64,000 bases of DNA from JAAUTY01 sp964397305 (GCA_964397305.1 CAYNIP010000005.1:1-64000); one strand, 5' to 3'; shown: positions 41,320-50,936, numbered from the stretch's first letter. The notes: a model not told the origin generated them from the letters alone. A program made the numbers and translations.

Positions 41320-43596
41320 TTAGGCGTCGGGTTGCCGCTCTGGGTCAATCTTGAGCAGCAAGACGCCAAGGGGGGGCAAGCAGAGATCAAGGGAATAGGG
41401 CCGACCGTGGTAGGACCAGTCTTCCGCCCACTTACCCCCCAGATTGCCCATATTGCTACCACCGTACTGCCCCGCATCGCTGTTGAACAGCTCCGTGTAG
41501 AAACCGGATTCCGGTACACCCACCCGGTAGTGGCTATGGGGCTGAGGCGTGAAGTTGCAGACGACTAGGATAAATTCTGGGGTGGTCTTGCTGCGCCGCA
41601 GGAAGGACACTACGCTGTGAGAGCTGTCGCTACAATCAATCCACTCAAAGCCGCCTTCTTCAAAGTCTTTCTCGTAGAGCGCCAGCTCAGACTGGTAGAG
41701 GGCATTGAGGTCTTTCATAAAGCGCCCCAACTGTTGATGGGGTTCATATTGAAGCAAGTGCCACTCCAGATCACCCCAGACATTCCACTCATTCCACTGC
41801 CCTAGTTCCATACTCATGAACAGGGTTTTCTTGCCGGGGTGAGTATACATATAGGTATAGAGGGCCCGTAGGTTGCCATACTTCTGCCACTCATCCCCCG
41901 GCATCTTGCCGATCATGCTGCTCTTGCCGTGAACCACCTCATCGTGGGAGAGAGCGAGCATGAAGTTTTCGCTGTGGTGATACCAGATGCTGAACGTGAT
42001 GTTGTTCTGATGGAACTGCCGGAACCAGGGGTCCATGTGAAAATAGTCGAGGATGTCGTGCATCCAGCCCATATTCCACTTGAGGTTAAACCCTAGGCCG
42101 CCCATGTAGGTAGGCCAGGAGACCATTGGCCACTCCGTCGATTCTTCCGCGATGGAGAGAATGCCCGGGTAATAGCCAAAGAGCACCGAATTGACCTGGC
42201 GAATAAAGTCAGCCGCTTCGAGGTTTTCACGCCCCCCGTACTGGTTAGGAATCCACTCCCCCGGCTTGCGGAGGTAGTCGAGGTAGAGCATCGAAGCGAC
42301 CGCATCCACGCGCATCCCGTCGATGTGGTACTTGTCGAACCAGAAGACCGCATTGGCCACGAGGAAATTCCGCACCTCGTTGCGGCCGTAGTTAAACACC
42401 AGCGTGCCCCATTCCTTATGCTCACCGATGCGGGGATCGCCGTGCTCGTAGAGGTGCGTGCCGTCAAAAAAGGCGAGGCCGTGGCCGTCCTTGGGGAAGT
42501 GGCCGGGAACCCAGTCGATCAGGACGCCAATGCCGTTTTGGTGGCACTGATCGACGAAATACATGAAGTCTTCGGGGGAGCCAAACCGGGAGGTTGGGGC
42601 ATAGTAACCGGCTACTTGGTAGCCCCAAGAGCCATCGAAGGGGTGTTCGGCAACGGGCAACAGCTCGATATGGGTAAAGCCCAGTTCCTTGACGTAGGGA
42701 ATCAGGGTTTCCGCAAGTTCGTAGTAGGTCAAGAAGCGCGCTCCAGGACGCAACTCGGCCACTTGAACGGGCTCTCCTTCGCCGTGTAGATAGCGAGCGG
42801 GTTCTTCGTAGGATTGGTGACGCCAAGAGCCGAGATGGACTTCGTAAACCGAGACGGGCCGATCCAGCGGATTGGTATTACGGCGCTGCTCCATCCAGTC
42901 TTGGTCGTGCCATTCGTAGCTCTCGATGTCGGCGACGATGGAAGCAGTTTTAGGGCGGACTTCTTGGTAGAAGCCGTAGGGGTCGGACTTTTCGTAGATG
43001 TGCCCTTCCCAGTTTTTGATCTCGTATTTGTAGTGGCTACCAACCCCCAGCTCAGGAATAAAGAGTTCCCAGATTCCATTGGGACGCTTCCGCATTTGGT
43101 GTTCGCGGCCGTCCCACTGGTTGAAATCGCCGATGATCGAGGCATTGCGAGCGTTGGGAGCCCAGGCGGCGAAGTAAACGCCTTGGACACCGTTTTGCTC
43201 CATAACATGAGCCCCCATCTTCTCGTAGATGCGGTGATGGTTGCCCTCGGAGAAGAGGTGGAGGTCAAAGTCGGTCAGTTTGGGGGAGCGGAAGGCGTAG
43301 GGGTCGTAGATCACGCGCTCGTGGCTGCCTTCGCGCACCCGCAGTTGGTAGTTGGCGAGTTCGGTACGGTCAAGCTTGCACTCGAAGAAGTTGGGGTGAT
43401 GCACGGGCTGCATCGGATACTCTTGGCGCTCGTCCGGACAGATGACCCAAACTGCCTGGGCTTTGGGTAAGTAGGCGCGCACAACCCAGCTCTCGATTTT
43501 GCCGTTCTGTTCGAGGGGATGCGGCCCAAGGACCTCGAAGGGGTCGTGGTGGTGATTCCAGACAATTTTATCAATCTGTTCGGGGTCGATGATCAT
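41320..43596 (-). CDS. glgB: 1,4-alpha-glucan branching enzyme (GlgB)
   Basis: Forms alpha-1,6 branches in glycogen. The 758-residue GH13 enzyme has an N-terminal CBM48 module (NHHDPFEVLGPHPLEQNGK). The four GH13 regions are DWVPGHF, GMRVDAVASMLYLDY (catalytic Asp), IAEESTEWP (Glu) and ALSHDEVVHGKSSM (transition-state Asp). A C-terminal beta domain ends at GVLLLKIDPE. Full length for cyanobacterial GlgB. Stands alone, as usual in this phylum. Confidence 0.97.
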   Translation of the reverse strand: MIIDPEQIDKIVWNHHHDPFEVLGPHPLEQNGKIESWVVRAYLPKAQAVWVICPDERQEYPMQPVHHPNFFECKLDRTELANYQLRVREGSHERVIYDPYAFRSPKLTDFDLHLFSEGNHHRIYEKMGAHVMEQNGVQGVYFAAWAPNARNASIIGDFNQWDGREHQMRKRPNGIWELFIPELGVGSHYKYEIKNWEGHIYEKSDPYGFYQEVRPKTASIVADIESYEWHDQDWMEQRRNTNPLDRPVSVYEVHLGSWRHQSYEEPARYLHGEGEPVQVAELRPGARFLTYYELAETLIPYVKELGFTHIELLPVAEHPFDGSWGYQVAGYYAPTSRFGSPEDFMYFVDQCHQNGIGVLIDWVPGHFPKDGHGLAFFDGTHLYEHGDPRIGEHKEWGTLVFNYGRNEVRNFLVANAVFWFDKYHIDGMRVDAVASMLYLDYLRKPGEWIPNQYGGRENLEAADFIRQVNSVLFGYYPGILSIAEESTEWPMVSWPTYMGGLGFNLKWNMGWMHDILDYFHMDPWFRQFHQNNITFSIWYHHSENFMLALSHDEVVHGKSSMIGKMPGDEWQKYGNLRALYTYMYTHPGKKTLFMSMELGQWNEWNVWGDLEWHLLQYEPHQQLGRFMKDLNALYQSELALYEKDFEEGGFEWIDCSDSSHSVVSFLRRSKTTPEFILVVCNFTPQPHSHYRVGVPESGFYTELFNSDAGQYGGSNMGNLGGKWAEDWSYHGRPYSLDLCLPPLGVLLLKIDPERQPDA

Positions 43597-43762
43597 GAGT
43601 CGCTGGGAAGTGGATAGAATCGAGGTTCAGTGCTGACGCTGAGCAGTGGCGGGCCGTATTAAGGTTTAGGAACCGCGAATACAGTTAATATTTAGCATTT
43701 TGGGGCCTTTGTCCAGTCAGCGGGGCCGCCGTTTGGCGGGGGGCTGCAACGGAGTTTTGCCC

Positions 43763-44071
43763 TCAGAAATTCACGAGGGGCAGGATGGTGTTGAGGAAGC
43801 CCCGCAGGCGGAGCAGGAACAGGAGTTCGCGCACTTTGGGGTTGATGGGGGGGGCAAACCCCGGCTCTTGAAGCTGGGCCTGGAGTTCGGCGTACTCAGC
43901 GGCGGTCAGGGGCTGGCCGTCTAGGGGCGATCGCCCCTCCAGGATAATTTCCGTCCTCAGGACTTCCTCGGGCACGTCCTCCGGCGGTGGCAAGGCGGGG
44001 CTGGGGAGAGCGATCGCCAGGCCGAGGCTGGCGATCGCGACAACGGTGGTATAGGCAAACCGGCCTGTCAT
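43763..44071 (-). CDS. Small secreted cyanobacterial protein, unknown function
   Basis: The 102-residue protein has an N-terminal signal peptide (RFAYTTVVAIASLGLAIALPSPA) and a conserved-looking mature part, PPPEDVPEEVLRTEIILEGRSPLDGQPLTAAEYAELQAQL. The C-terminus has a hydrophobic helix (ELLFLLRLRGFLNTILPLVNF). I recall similar hypothetical proteins across cyanobacteria. It lies 6 bp after the DUF3386 gene on the same strand, so co-transcription is likely. Confidence 0.72.
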   Translation of the reverse strand: MTGRFAYTTVVAIASLGLAIALPSPALPPPEDVPEEVLRTEIILEGRSPLDGQPLTAAEYAELQAQLQEPGFAPPINPKVRELLFLLRLRGFLNTILPLVNF

Positions 44072-44077
44072 GTCCCG

Positions 44078-44719
44078 TTAGAGCAACTGGATGTTGGTGA
44101 AGCGAAATTCTTGCACTTCAGTGCCGGACTCGGTTTCCGTTTCAATGCGACGGGAGCTGAGGATGCTGTAATCTCCCCCCCGCTCGTATTCGTCTGTGAA
44201 CAGGCTGCGGCCGCCCCGTTGCGCGCCGGTCTGGGGGTCGTGGTAGACCGAATCATAGCGGTGGGAGAGGTAGCCCGCGCCCGTATCGTGGCTGCTAAAG
44301 GTGTTGATGGTCACGACCGTGCCGTGGATGTGGCGGTGAACGAGGCAGACCTCGTTGTGGCGGACTTTGTAGCGATCGCCCGTTGCCTTGCCGCCGACCA
44401 AGATTTCGACCGCGCCGGTTGCATCGGTCTCGCCGTACTGGAAGGTGTTCTCACCGTGGGTCTGCTCGAAGGGGCGGCGGACGCGGTGGATAGCGATCTC
44501 CCAGAGTTGGTTGGCGATCACTTTGGTGGCGCTCTCGTCATCGATGCCGTTGACCTCGCCCTTGAGGTCAGCACCAACGCGAGCTTGGCCGCTCCATTGG
44601 CGATCGCCCGCCTGATAGGTCACATCAGCGGTGTAGCCCGGAAAGCTCTGATCCCAAGTGTAGCGATTTTCGTAGGCGGCTTGGAACAGTTCACGCGCCG
44701 AGACTTGTGTTGCAGTCAT
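44078..44719 (-). CDS. DUF3386 family protein
   Basis: 213 residues with the family wording ARELFQAAYENRYTWDQSFPGYTADVTYQ at the N-terminus, then GIDDESATKVIANQLWEIAIHRVRRPFEQTHGENTFQYG and a C-terminal EFRFTNIQLL. Predicted beta-rich and soluble. Cyanobacterial and plastid-lineage family of unknown role. ATG 44719 was chosen because GGGAG lies about 9 bp upstream and the family starts here; the open frame to 44806 is repeat-derived. Confidence 0.9.
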   Translation of the reverse strand: MTATQVSARELFQAAYENRYTWDQSFPGYTADVTYQAGDRQWSGQARVGADLKGEVNGIDDESATKVIANQLWEIAIHRVRRPFEQTHGENTFQYGETDATGAVEILVGGKATGDRYKVRHNEVCLVHRHIHGTVVTINTFSSHDTGAGYLSHRYDSVYHDPQTGAQRGGRSLFTDEYERGGDYSILSSRRIETETESGTEVQEFRFTNIQLL

Positions 44720-44770
44720 AAAACAATTCTCCCGAGGCCGGTACAGGATTAATTCGTCTTCGAGATCCAT

Positions 44771-44797
44771 TTTGACATTCCCGGTGCTAAAGCGATT
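44771..44797. repeat. IS605-type right-end relic
   Basis: TTGACATTCCCGGTGCTAAAG resembles the sequence at 28496 and the reversed right end of the intact element near 39.1 kb. It stands alone upstream of the DUF3386 gene. Confidence 0.4.
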
Positions 44798-44823
44798 CAT
44801 TTGCATTTAACCCCGTCTGCATC

Positions 44824-45008
44824 GGGTGCATCTCAGTTAGGCAAGTTTGCCCCCTCTGCGAGAAGCCGCTGCGCGTCTACATCCCCTGGCCCCTTCTCCC
44901 AAAGCTGGGAGAAGGGGAGTTAGAAGCCCCTCTCCCAAGTTGGGAGAGGGCTTGGGGTGAGGGTTTAGCGAAGGAGTACCAACATCCCGCGCAAAATTTC
45001 GTTCACCC
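44824..45008. repeat. Chimeric family B / family A miniature element
   Basis: It begins with the family B terminus GGGTGCATCTCAGTTAGGCA and AGTTTGCCCC. It then switches to family A interior (CTCTGCGAGAAGCCGCTGCG) and ends with the family A terminus TTTCGTTCACCC. No target duplication is seen at the flanks, which fits recombination between two elements rather than a single insertion. No gene lies between 44720 and 45107. Confidence 0.75.
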
Positions 45009-45107
45009 TCCTGGGGTCCGTCCGAATTAGGGCCAGGGCGTGCAGATGATACGATTTTTTGTATGCTGGAGATTTGTGATCAATCAATGTAGTCCGAAGA
45101 GACAGCA

Positions 45108-46091
45108 ATGGCAGCAACGCTGATGTTCAACGCCCTGCGCGAGGCGACCGACGAGGAAATGGCGCGCGACCAAACCGTGTTTGTCCTCGGCGAGGATGTC
45201 GGCCATTACGGCGGCTCTTATAAAGTCACCAAGGACCTGTACAAGCGCTACGGCGACCTGCGCCTCCTAGACACCCCGATCGCCGAAAACAGCTTTACCG
45301 GCCTGGCGGTGGGGGCTGCGATGACCGGCCTGCGGCCCATCGTCGAAGGCATGAACATGGGCTTCCTGCTCCTAGCCTTTAACCAGATTGCCAACAACGC
45401 CGGAATGCTGCGCTACACCTCCGGCGGCAACTTCAAGATCCCGATCGTCATTCGCGGGCCGGGGGGCGTGGGTCGCCAACTGGGGGCCGAGCACTCCCAG
45501 CGTCTTGAGGCCTACTTCCACGCCGTCCCCGGCCTCAAGATCGTCGCCTGCTCGACTACCTACAACGCCAAAGGGCTGCTCAAGGCGGCGATCCGAGACG
45601 ATAACCCCGTGCTCTTCTTTGAACACGTCCTGCTCTACAACCTCAAGGAAGACCTCCCCAGCCACGAGTACCTCTGTCCCTTGGACAAGGCGGAACTAGT
45701 GCGCCCCGGCCGGGATGTCACGATCTTGACCTATTCGCGGATGCGCCACCACTGCACCCAGGCCCTGAAAGAGATCGAACGGGAGGGCTATGATCCCGAA
45801 ATCATTGACCTGATTTCCCTCAAACCGATCGATATGGCGACGATTGGTGAGTCCATCCGCAAGACCCACCGGGTCATTATTGTGGAAGAGTGCATGAAAA
45901 CTGGGGGCATTGGGGCGGAATTGGTGGCCCTGATCAACGAGCAGCTCTTTGATGAACTGGATGCTCCCGTGATTCGGCTCTCGTCCCAGGATATTCCCAC
46001 CCCCTACAATGGGACGTTGGAGTATCACACCATCGTGCAGCCGCCGCAGATTGTTGAGGCTGTCCGCAAGCTGATGTCCCAGCAGCTCTAG
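45108..46091 (+). CDS. pdhB: Pyruvate dehydrogenase E1 component, beta subunit
   Basis: The 327-residue transketolase-type subunit pairs with E1-alpha to decarboxylate pyruvate using thiamine diphosphate. Recognised blocks: MARDQTVFVLGEDVGHYGGSYKVTKDLY, DTPIAENSFTGLAVGAAMTGLRPIVE with the conserved ThDP-contact Glu, and PRGxGG-like RGPGGVGRQLGAEHSQ. The C-terminal EEC...GIGAEL block completes the fold. pdhA is not in the window. secD follows after 22 bp, the common cyanobacterial pdhB-secD-secF order, so one operon is likely. Confidence 0.95.
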   Translation: MAATLMFNALREATDEEMARDQTVFVLGEDVGHYGGSYKVTKDLYKRYGDLRLLDTPIAENSFTGLAVGAAMTGLRPIVEGMNMGFLLLAFNQIANNAGMLRYTSGGNFKIPIVIRGPGGVGRQLGAEHSQRLEAYFHAVPGLKIVACSTTYNAKGLLKAAIRDDNPVLFFEHVLLYNLKEDLPSHEYLCPLDKAELVRPGRDVTILTYSRMRHHCTQALKEIEREGYDPEIIDLISLKPIDMATIGESIRKTHRVIIVEECMKTGGIGAELVALINEQLFDELDAPVIRLSSQDIPTPYNGTLEYHTIVQPPQIVEAVRKLMSQQL

Positions 46092-46113
46092 GTTTTCCCT
46101 TCCCCTTTTACCC

Positions 46114-47520
46114 ATGCAGAGACAGCGCTCAACGTTTATTGCGATTCTGCTCCTGACGGTCATGGCGATCGCCGTGCTCCTGCGCTTCCCCCTCAACCAG
46201 GGCCTCGACCTCAAGGGGGGCTCCCGGCTCACCCTCGAGGTGCAGCCCACGGAGGAGATCACCACCATCACCCTCGACAACCTCAACGACGTGAAGCAGG
46301 TGATCGCCAACCGCATTGATAGCCTCGGGGTGGCGGAGCCCATCGTCCAGACCGTGGGGAACACCCAGCTCGTAGTCCAACTGCCGGGAGTGAGTGACCC
46401 CGGTCAAGCCGAGCGCATTCTCGGCGGGACGGCCCAACTGGACTTCCGCACCCAAAAGCCGGATACCGAAGCCGAGTTTAGCCGCCTCTTCCAGGAACAG
46501 GGGCTCCTGCAACTGGAGATCGCCGCCCTGCGTGAAGAAGAAACACCCGATCCAGAGGCCCTGGCCGCACAACAAGAGCAGTTGAACGCCGTGAGCGAAG
46601 CCATCGGAGCCCTATTTGCGACCAGCGAACTCACCGGGAAGGACCTCCGCGACGCCCAGGCTCGCCCCACGGGCGCGACGGATAGCTGGGAAGTCGTTAT
46701 TTACTTCAACACCGAAGGCGGCGAACTCTTTGCGGACTTGACCCGCCAAGTGGCAGGCACGGGTCGCGGTCTTGGGATCTTCCTGGATAATGAGCTGATC
46801 AGTTCGCCCCGGGTGGATGCCCAGTACGCCGCGACCGGCATCACGGGGGGCACGGCTTCGATTACCGGCAACTTTGACTCAGAGGCGGCCTATAACCTAG
46901 CGGTACAGTTGCGGGGCGGCGCCCTGCCCTTCCCAGTAGAGGTGGTGGAAAATCGCACGGTTGGCGCCACCCTGGGGCGCGATAGCGTCAATCGCAGTAT
47001 CGTGGCCGGCCTGTCGGGCTTGATCTTGGTGCTGGTGTTTATGGCCGTGTACTATCGCCTCCCCGGCCTCATTGCGGACATCGCCCTGGCGATCTATACC
47101 ATTCTGACCCTGGCTTGCTACGCCCTGATCGGCGTGACCCTGACTCTGCCGGGGATCGCGGGCTTCATTCTCAGCATTGGTATGGCCGTGGATGCCAATG
47201 TGCTGATCTTTGAGCGCACCCGCGAGGAGTTGCGCGCGGGCAAAACCCTCTATCGCTCGGTAGAATCGGGCTTTTATCGCGCTTTTTCCAGTATTCTCGA
47301 CAGCAACGTGACGACCCTGATTGCCTGTGCCGCCCTGTTCTGGTTTGGCTCTGGCCTGGTGAAGGGCTTTGCCCTGACCCTGGCCATCGGAGTCCTGGTG
47401 AGTATGTTTACCGCCCTGACCTGTAGCCGCACGCTGATGCTGATGGTGGTGCTGGGACTGCCTGGGGTGCGTCAGCGACCAGAACTTTTTTGCCCCAAGC
47501 TTGCCCCCGCCAAGACCTAG
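46114..47520 (+). CDS. secD: Protein translocase subunit SecD
   Basis: The 468-residue subunit uses proton motive force to help pull proteins across the membrane. It has an N-terminal helix, LNQGLDLKGGSRLTLEVQP (D1 motif), a periplasmic P1 domain including GGTAQLDFR and FTQ-type segments, and five C-terminal helices with LGRDSVNRSIVAGLSGLILV and GMAVDANVLIFERTREEL. Works with SecF, encoded 39 bp downstream. Confidence 0.96.
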   Translation: MQRQRSTFIAILLLTVMAIAVLLRFPLNQGLDLKGGSRLTLEVQPTEEITTITLDNLNDVKQVIANRIDSLGVAEPIVQTVGNTQLVVQLPGVSDPGQAERILGGTAQLDFRTQKPDTEAEFSRLFQEQGLLQLEIAALREEETPDPEALAAQQEQLNAVSEAIGALFATSELTGKDLRDAQARPTGATDSWEVVIYFNTEGGELFADLTRQVAGTGRGLGIFLDNELISSPRVDAQYAATGITGGTASITGNFDSEAAYNLAVQLRGGALPFPVEVVENRTVGATLGRDSVNRSIVAGLSGLILVLVFMAVYYRLPGLIADIALAIYTILTLACYALIGVTLTLPGIAGFILSIGMAVDANVLIFERTREELRAGKTLYRSVESGFYRAFSSILDSNVTTLIACAALFWFGSGLVKGFALTLAIGVLVSMFTALTCSRTLMLMVVLGLPGVRQRPELFCPKLAPAKT

Positions 47521-47559
47521 AGCCTGCTTTTCGCCGATGCAATCCTTCTCAGCGCTGCT

Positions 47560-48531
47560 ATGAAACTTCACATTACGAAATGGCGCGGCCTCTGGTGGGC
47601 CGTTTCTGCGAGCCTGTTGGTGCTCAGCGCGATCGCCATCGGCCTCTCGCTGGTGCAGTTCAACGCCCCCATTCGCCCCGGCCTCGACTTTATCGGTGGC
47701 ACACGCCTGCAACTCACCCTGGCCTGTGTAGAGGATGCGACCTGTACCCCGGAGCAGGCCATCTCTGTTGCGGCGGTGCGCGATCTGCTCGCAGAGCAGG
47801 ACTTGGCTGGCAGCTCGATCCAAGTCGTGGAGGACTACACCCTCTCGGTGCGGACGAAAACCCTGGACGTTGATCAGCGCTCAGAGCTGCAAACGCTGCT
47901 GGCCAACGAGTTGGGGGATTTTGACGCTGATTTGACCCAGATCGACACGGTGGGACCGACGATTGGCCAGGAACTGTTTGCTTCGGGCTTGCTGGCCCTG
48001 ATCGTCTCCTTTTTTGGCATCGTCGTCTACCTCAGCTTCCGCTTCCAGTTTGACTACGCCATCTTCGCCATTCTGGCTCTGTTCCATGATGTCACCATTA
48101 CGGCGGGGGTGTTTGCGGTTTTGGGCCTGACGATGGGCAATGAAGTGGACAGCCTCTTCCTCGTGGCCCTGCTGACGATCATCGGCTTCTCGGTCAACGA
48201 CACGGTGGTGATCTATGATCGCATTCGGGAAACCAATGCGAATCGCGAACCGGAAACCAGCTTTGATGACATCGTAGATCAGGCTGTGAACCAAACCCTG
48301 ACCCGATCGATCAACACCAGCTTGACCACGACCCTGCCCCTGATTGCGATCTTTATCTTCGGTGGTGAGACCCTGAAGTTCTTCGCTCTAGCCCTGATCA
48401 TTGGCTTTATCGCAGGAGCCTACTCTAGTATTTTTGTCGCCAGTACACTGCTGGCGAAGTGGCGCGAGCGACAAGAAGCGGCCCCGGCGGGGGCCCTGGC
48501 CCCGGCCCCCCCCCTTGATGACGCCTCTTGA
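47560..48531 (+). CDS. secF: Protein translocase subunit SecF
   Basis: 323 residues, six helices. The family's start RPGLDFIGGTRLQL, the VGPTIGQELFASGLLALIVSFFGI segment, and GFSVNDTVVIYDRIRE are all present. The C-terminus is an Ala/Pro-rich tail. Partner of the preceding SecD. Confidence 0.96.
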   Translation: MKLHITKWRGLWWAVSASLLVLSAIAIGLSLVQFNAPIRPGLDFIGGTRLQLTLACVEDATCTPEQAISVAAVRDLLAEQDLAGSSIQVVEDYTLSVRTKTLDVDQRSELQTLLANELGDFDADLTQIDTVGPTIGQELFASGLLALIVSFFGIVVYLSFRFQFDYAIFAILALFHDVTITAGVFAVLGLTMGNEVDSLFLVALLTIIGFSVNDTVVIYDRIRETNANREPETSFDDIVDQAVNQTLTRSINTSLTTTLPLIAIFIFGGETLKFFALALIIGFIAGAYSSIFVASTLLAKWRERQEAAPAGALAPAPPLDDAS

Positions 48532-48566
48532 TTGAGTGCCTTCAACCGGATGTGCTGACCCGGCCT

Positions 48567-48977
48567 ATGGTTGTACCGAAGCCTCCTGCGGGCGATCGCC
48601 GCCCCGAAGCCCTCAGCCCTCCCCTGCGGCGGCTGCACGAACTCTCCGTCTGGGGCCGCTGGCTGTTTGTGGCCCTCTGCTGGCTCCTGCTAGCCCCCTT
48701 TGCCCTCTGGTCCCTGCGGGAAGGCATCGCCCTGGCCCTGGAGCGCTTCACCTGGGCTACGGTTCACTACCACTTAGGGGCTCACCCCTGGGCCACCCTC
48801 AGCCTTGGTCTCTGCCTGGGCAGTACGGCGGCGGTGCTGGTGTGGCAGAGCCGGAATATTCTCTTCGGGCTCTCGCGCCAGGATCTCCGCCGTCTCGAGC
48901 GCCAATGGGACAGGATTCACCGTCGGGGCCATCGTCACCCCCTCTGGCGCTGGCTGGGGACGGGCGATCGCCCCTGA
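48567..48977 (+). CDS. Two-helix membrane protein, unknown function
   Basis: About 136 residues with two predicted membrane helices (WLFVALCWLLLAPFALWSL; WATLSLGLCLGSTAAVLVW) joined by a short loop, and a basic cytosolic tail DLRRLERQWDRIHRRGHRHPLWRWL. ATG 48567 was taken; an in-frame TTG at 48528 would overlap the secF stop. It may be the last gene of the pdhB-secDF unit. I recognise no named family. Confidence 0.65.
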   Translation: MVVPKPPAGDRRPEALSPPLRRLHELSVWGRWLFVALCWLLLAPFALWSLREGIALALERFTWATVHYHLGAHPWATLSLGLCLGSTAAVLVWQSRNILFGLSRQDLRRLERQWDRIHRRGHRHPLWRWLGTGDRP

Positions 48978-48998
48978 TGGCGGCGGGGCCCCCCGCGC

Positions 48999-50228
48999 TC
49001 AACGCAGCCAGAGCACCACGGCCTGCAAGCCCCCGATGACCACTCCCAAGACCCCGCCCAGGTTGACAATAGCCTGCAACTCGCTGCGGACAATGCCCTG
49101 AATGGTGGCCTCCAGTTGCGCCGGGGAAGTGGCCATCACCCGCTCGACCACCAACTCATCGATGGAGAGGATGGGGATCACTTGGGTGACTAAGTGCTCT
49201 AGGTCGTTCTCCAAGTAGCGCTCCAGAATCAGCGCCAACTCAAAACTGACGGCCTCGAGGGAGGCGTTCACCGCGCTGGAGGTCCGCAGGCGGCGGATCA
49301 GCAGCAGCGCGATCTGATTCCAGTCCAGGGAGGCACTGAGATCCTGAAGAAGAACAGCCCCCTTTTCCTGGACGTAATCGCGCACGGTCGCCCGGGCGGT
49401 TTTGCGGAGCTGGCGCACGGTGGAGAGGGGCAGGTTTTGCAAGGAGAGGCTTTGGAGCCAGAGGCGGAGGCGATCGCGAATTTCCAGAGAGAGAATGAAC
49501 TCCTTGAGGCGGGCGTTGGCCACCTCTTTCTCATCCAGGCAAAACGTCCGCAGGCGCAGCAGGCTATTGCGAATCCCGACTAAATTCGCCACGACCCAGG
49601 TAGTCCCGCTGGTCTTTTCTCGAAAGCCCTCGTCAACGATCTGAATATTACGGTCCGTCAGGAAGTCGATCAGGGCCTGACGCAGCAGGTCGGGCGGAAG
49701 CGCCACTTGCAGGAGCCAATCGGCCAGTTGCCGGGCCTGATAGTCGCTGAGCTGGAAATCAAGCAAGATCCGGTCAAAGATGCGATTGATCTGCTCTTCG
49801 AGAAAATCATCCCGGCGCGCCAGGGCCCGCAACAGTCGGGGCAGGGAGTCGCCCCCCAAGTCCCGCAGGATGTCAGCGACGACGCGGGCGGTCTTGTCCT
49901 CGCGATCGCTCTGCAACTGCTCCAGGGCCAAGCGCAACAGCCAGAGCAAGGCCCCCTGCACCCGTTCCGGCTGGAGTAACCGCCGCGTCAGCTCCTGGAT
50001 TTCCTCCGGTGTCAGCAGGGAGGACATGATCGTATCCGCCACCCGCCGAGCGAGGCGTTCCTGGTTGCGCGGGATCAGACCCGGAGTGAGGGGAATGCGC
50101 CAAGCGCCCAGATACCGGGCTTGATAGGGCCGGAACAACATCCGAATGGCGAGATCATTGGTGAAGTAACCAATCAAGCCTCCCGCCAAGGGGGGCAGGA
50201 GGAGGAGCCAGAGCGTAGACGAGTCCAC
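48999..50228 (-). CDS. DUF445 family membrane-associated protein
   Basis: 409 residues. The N-terminal helix LLLLPPLAGGLIGYFTNDLAIRMLFRPY is the family hallmark, followed by a long helical, partly coiled-coil middle. A C-terminal membrane helix ends in VNLGGVLGVVIGGLQAVVLWL. This N-in/C-in arrangement is usual for DUF445 (YheB/YjiN-like). Biochemical role unknown. Confidence 0.9.
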   Translation of the reverse strand: MDSSTLWLLLLPPLAGGLIGYFTNDLAIRMLFRPYQARYLGAWRIPLTPGLIPRNQERLARRVADTIMSSLLTPEEIQELTRRLLQPERVQGALLWLLRLALEQLQSDREDKTARVVADILRDLGGDSLPRLLRALARRDDFLEEQINRIFDRILLDFQLSDYQARQLADWLLQVALPPDLLRQALIDFLTDRNIQIVDEGFREKTSGTTWVVANLVGIRNSLLRLRTFCLDEKEVANARLKEFILSLEIRDRLRLWLQSLSLQNLPLSTVRQLRKTARATVRDYVQEKGAVLLQDLSASLDWNQIALLLIRRLRTSSAVNASLEAVSFELALILERYLENDLEHLVTQVIPILSIDELVVERVMATSPAQLEATIQGIVRSELQAIVNLGGVLGVVIGGLQAVVLWLR

Positions 50229-50297
50229 AGGCTAATCACTCAGTGAGGGTTGCATTCACCTTACAATCGTCTCACAGCAGCGTTGAGACTCGCTAGC

Positions 50298-50936
50298 ATG
50301 ACGGCGGAACCTCGCCCCGAGCACCCGGACCGGCTCCCCCTAGGCCAATACCTGACCCTAGGGGAATTCTGCACCTGCACCGCGACCTACCACCAGTTCG
50401 CCGCCCAGATTGACCCGTACCCGCGCCAGGGGCAGGCCTCCCTGGCGGCCCTGCAAGCCCTAGCCACGACTCTGTTAGACCCGATTATCGAGCACTACGG
50501 CCGGGAACGCTTTCAGTTGACCTACGGGTTTTGCTCCGTCGATCTACGGCGCTACTTGAACCGACATGATCCGCTCACGGGGCGCAAGTATGGCCGCATT
50601 GCGCCCAGCCGCGACCAGCACATGGCCGCTGAACGGAATCGCACGGGTCGCCTCTTTTGCGAGCGCGGTGGGGCTGCTTGCGATTTTTTGATTGCTCAGG
50701 AGCCGAGCGATCGCGTTGTCGATTGGCTCCTAGCTCAGGGATTACCCTTCGACTCGCTCTACTTCTACGGGGGCGATCGCCCTCTGCATCTGAGCTACGG
50801 GCCGGAGCAGAAGCGAGCCATCTGGGGATTCACGGCCCAGGGAACCCCCACCCGGGCCGGCCTGGAGACGTGGGTGCGCCAAGCTCGCGCGGGAGGCCCG
50901 CTTGGCCGCGTTCATCGCGATGGCCTGCATCCGTGA
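50298..50936 (+). CDS. Uncharacterised protein, possible M15-like peptidase fold
   Basis: About 212 residues. Features: YLTLGEFCTCTATYHQF, then ALATTLLDPIIEHYGRERFQLTYGFCSVDLRRYL, and QHMAAERNRTGRLFCERGGAACDFLI. The spacing of a His followed by GGAACDF, with ERFQLTYGF before it, is reminiscent of D-Ala-D-Ala carboxypeptidases of family M15 (S-x-H...G-x-A-x-D). I cannot place the third zinc ligand with certainty. ATG 50298 was preferred over TTG 50250. The 3' end overlaps the convergent dehydrogenase gene by 25 bp. Confidence 0.65.
   Translation: MTAEPRPEHPDRLPLGQYLTLGEFCTCTATYHQFAAQIDPYPRQGQASLAALQALATTLLDPIIEHYGRERFQLTYGFCSVDLRRYLNRHDPLTGRKYGRIAPSRDQHMAAERNRTGRLFCERGGAACDFLIAQEPSDRVVDWLLAQGLPFDSLYFYGGDRPLHLSYGPEQKRAIWGFTAQGTPTRAGLETWVRQARAGGPLGRVHRDGLHP

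Noticed and set aside
48536..49039. 167-residue Pro/Ser/Arg-rich frame overlapping the two-helix membrane protein
   Set aside because: It is the shifted frame of a GC-rich gene that itself shows clear membrane helices; composition is typical of a shadow frame.
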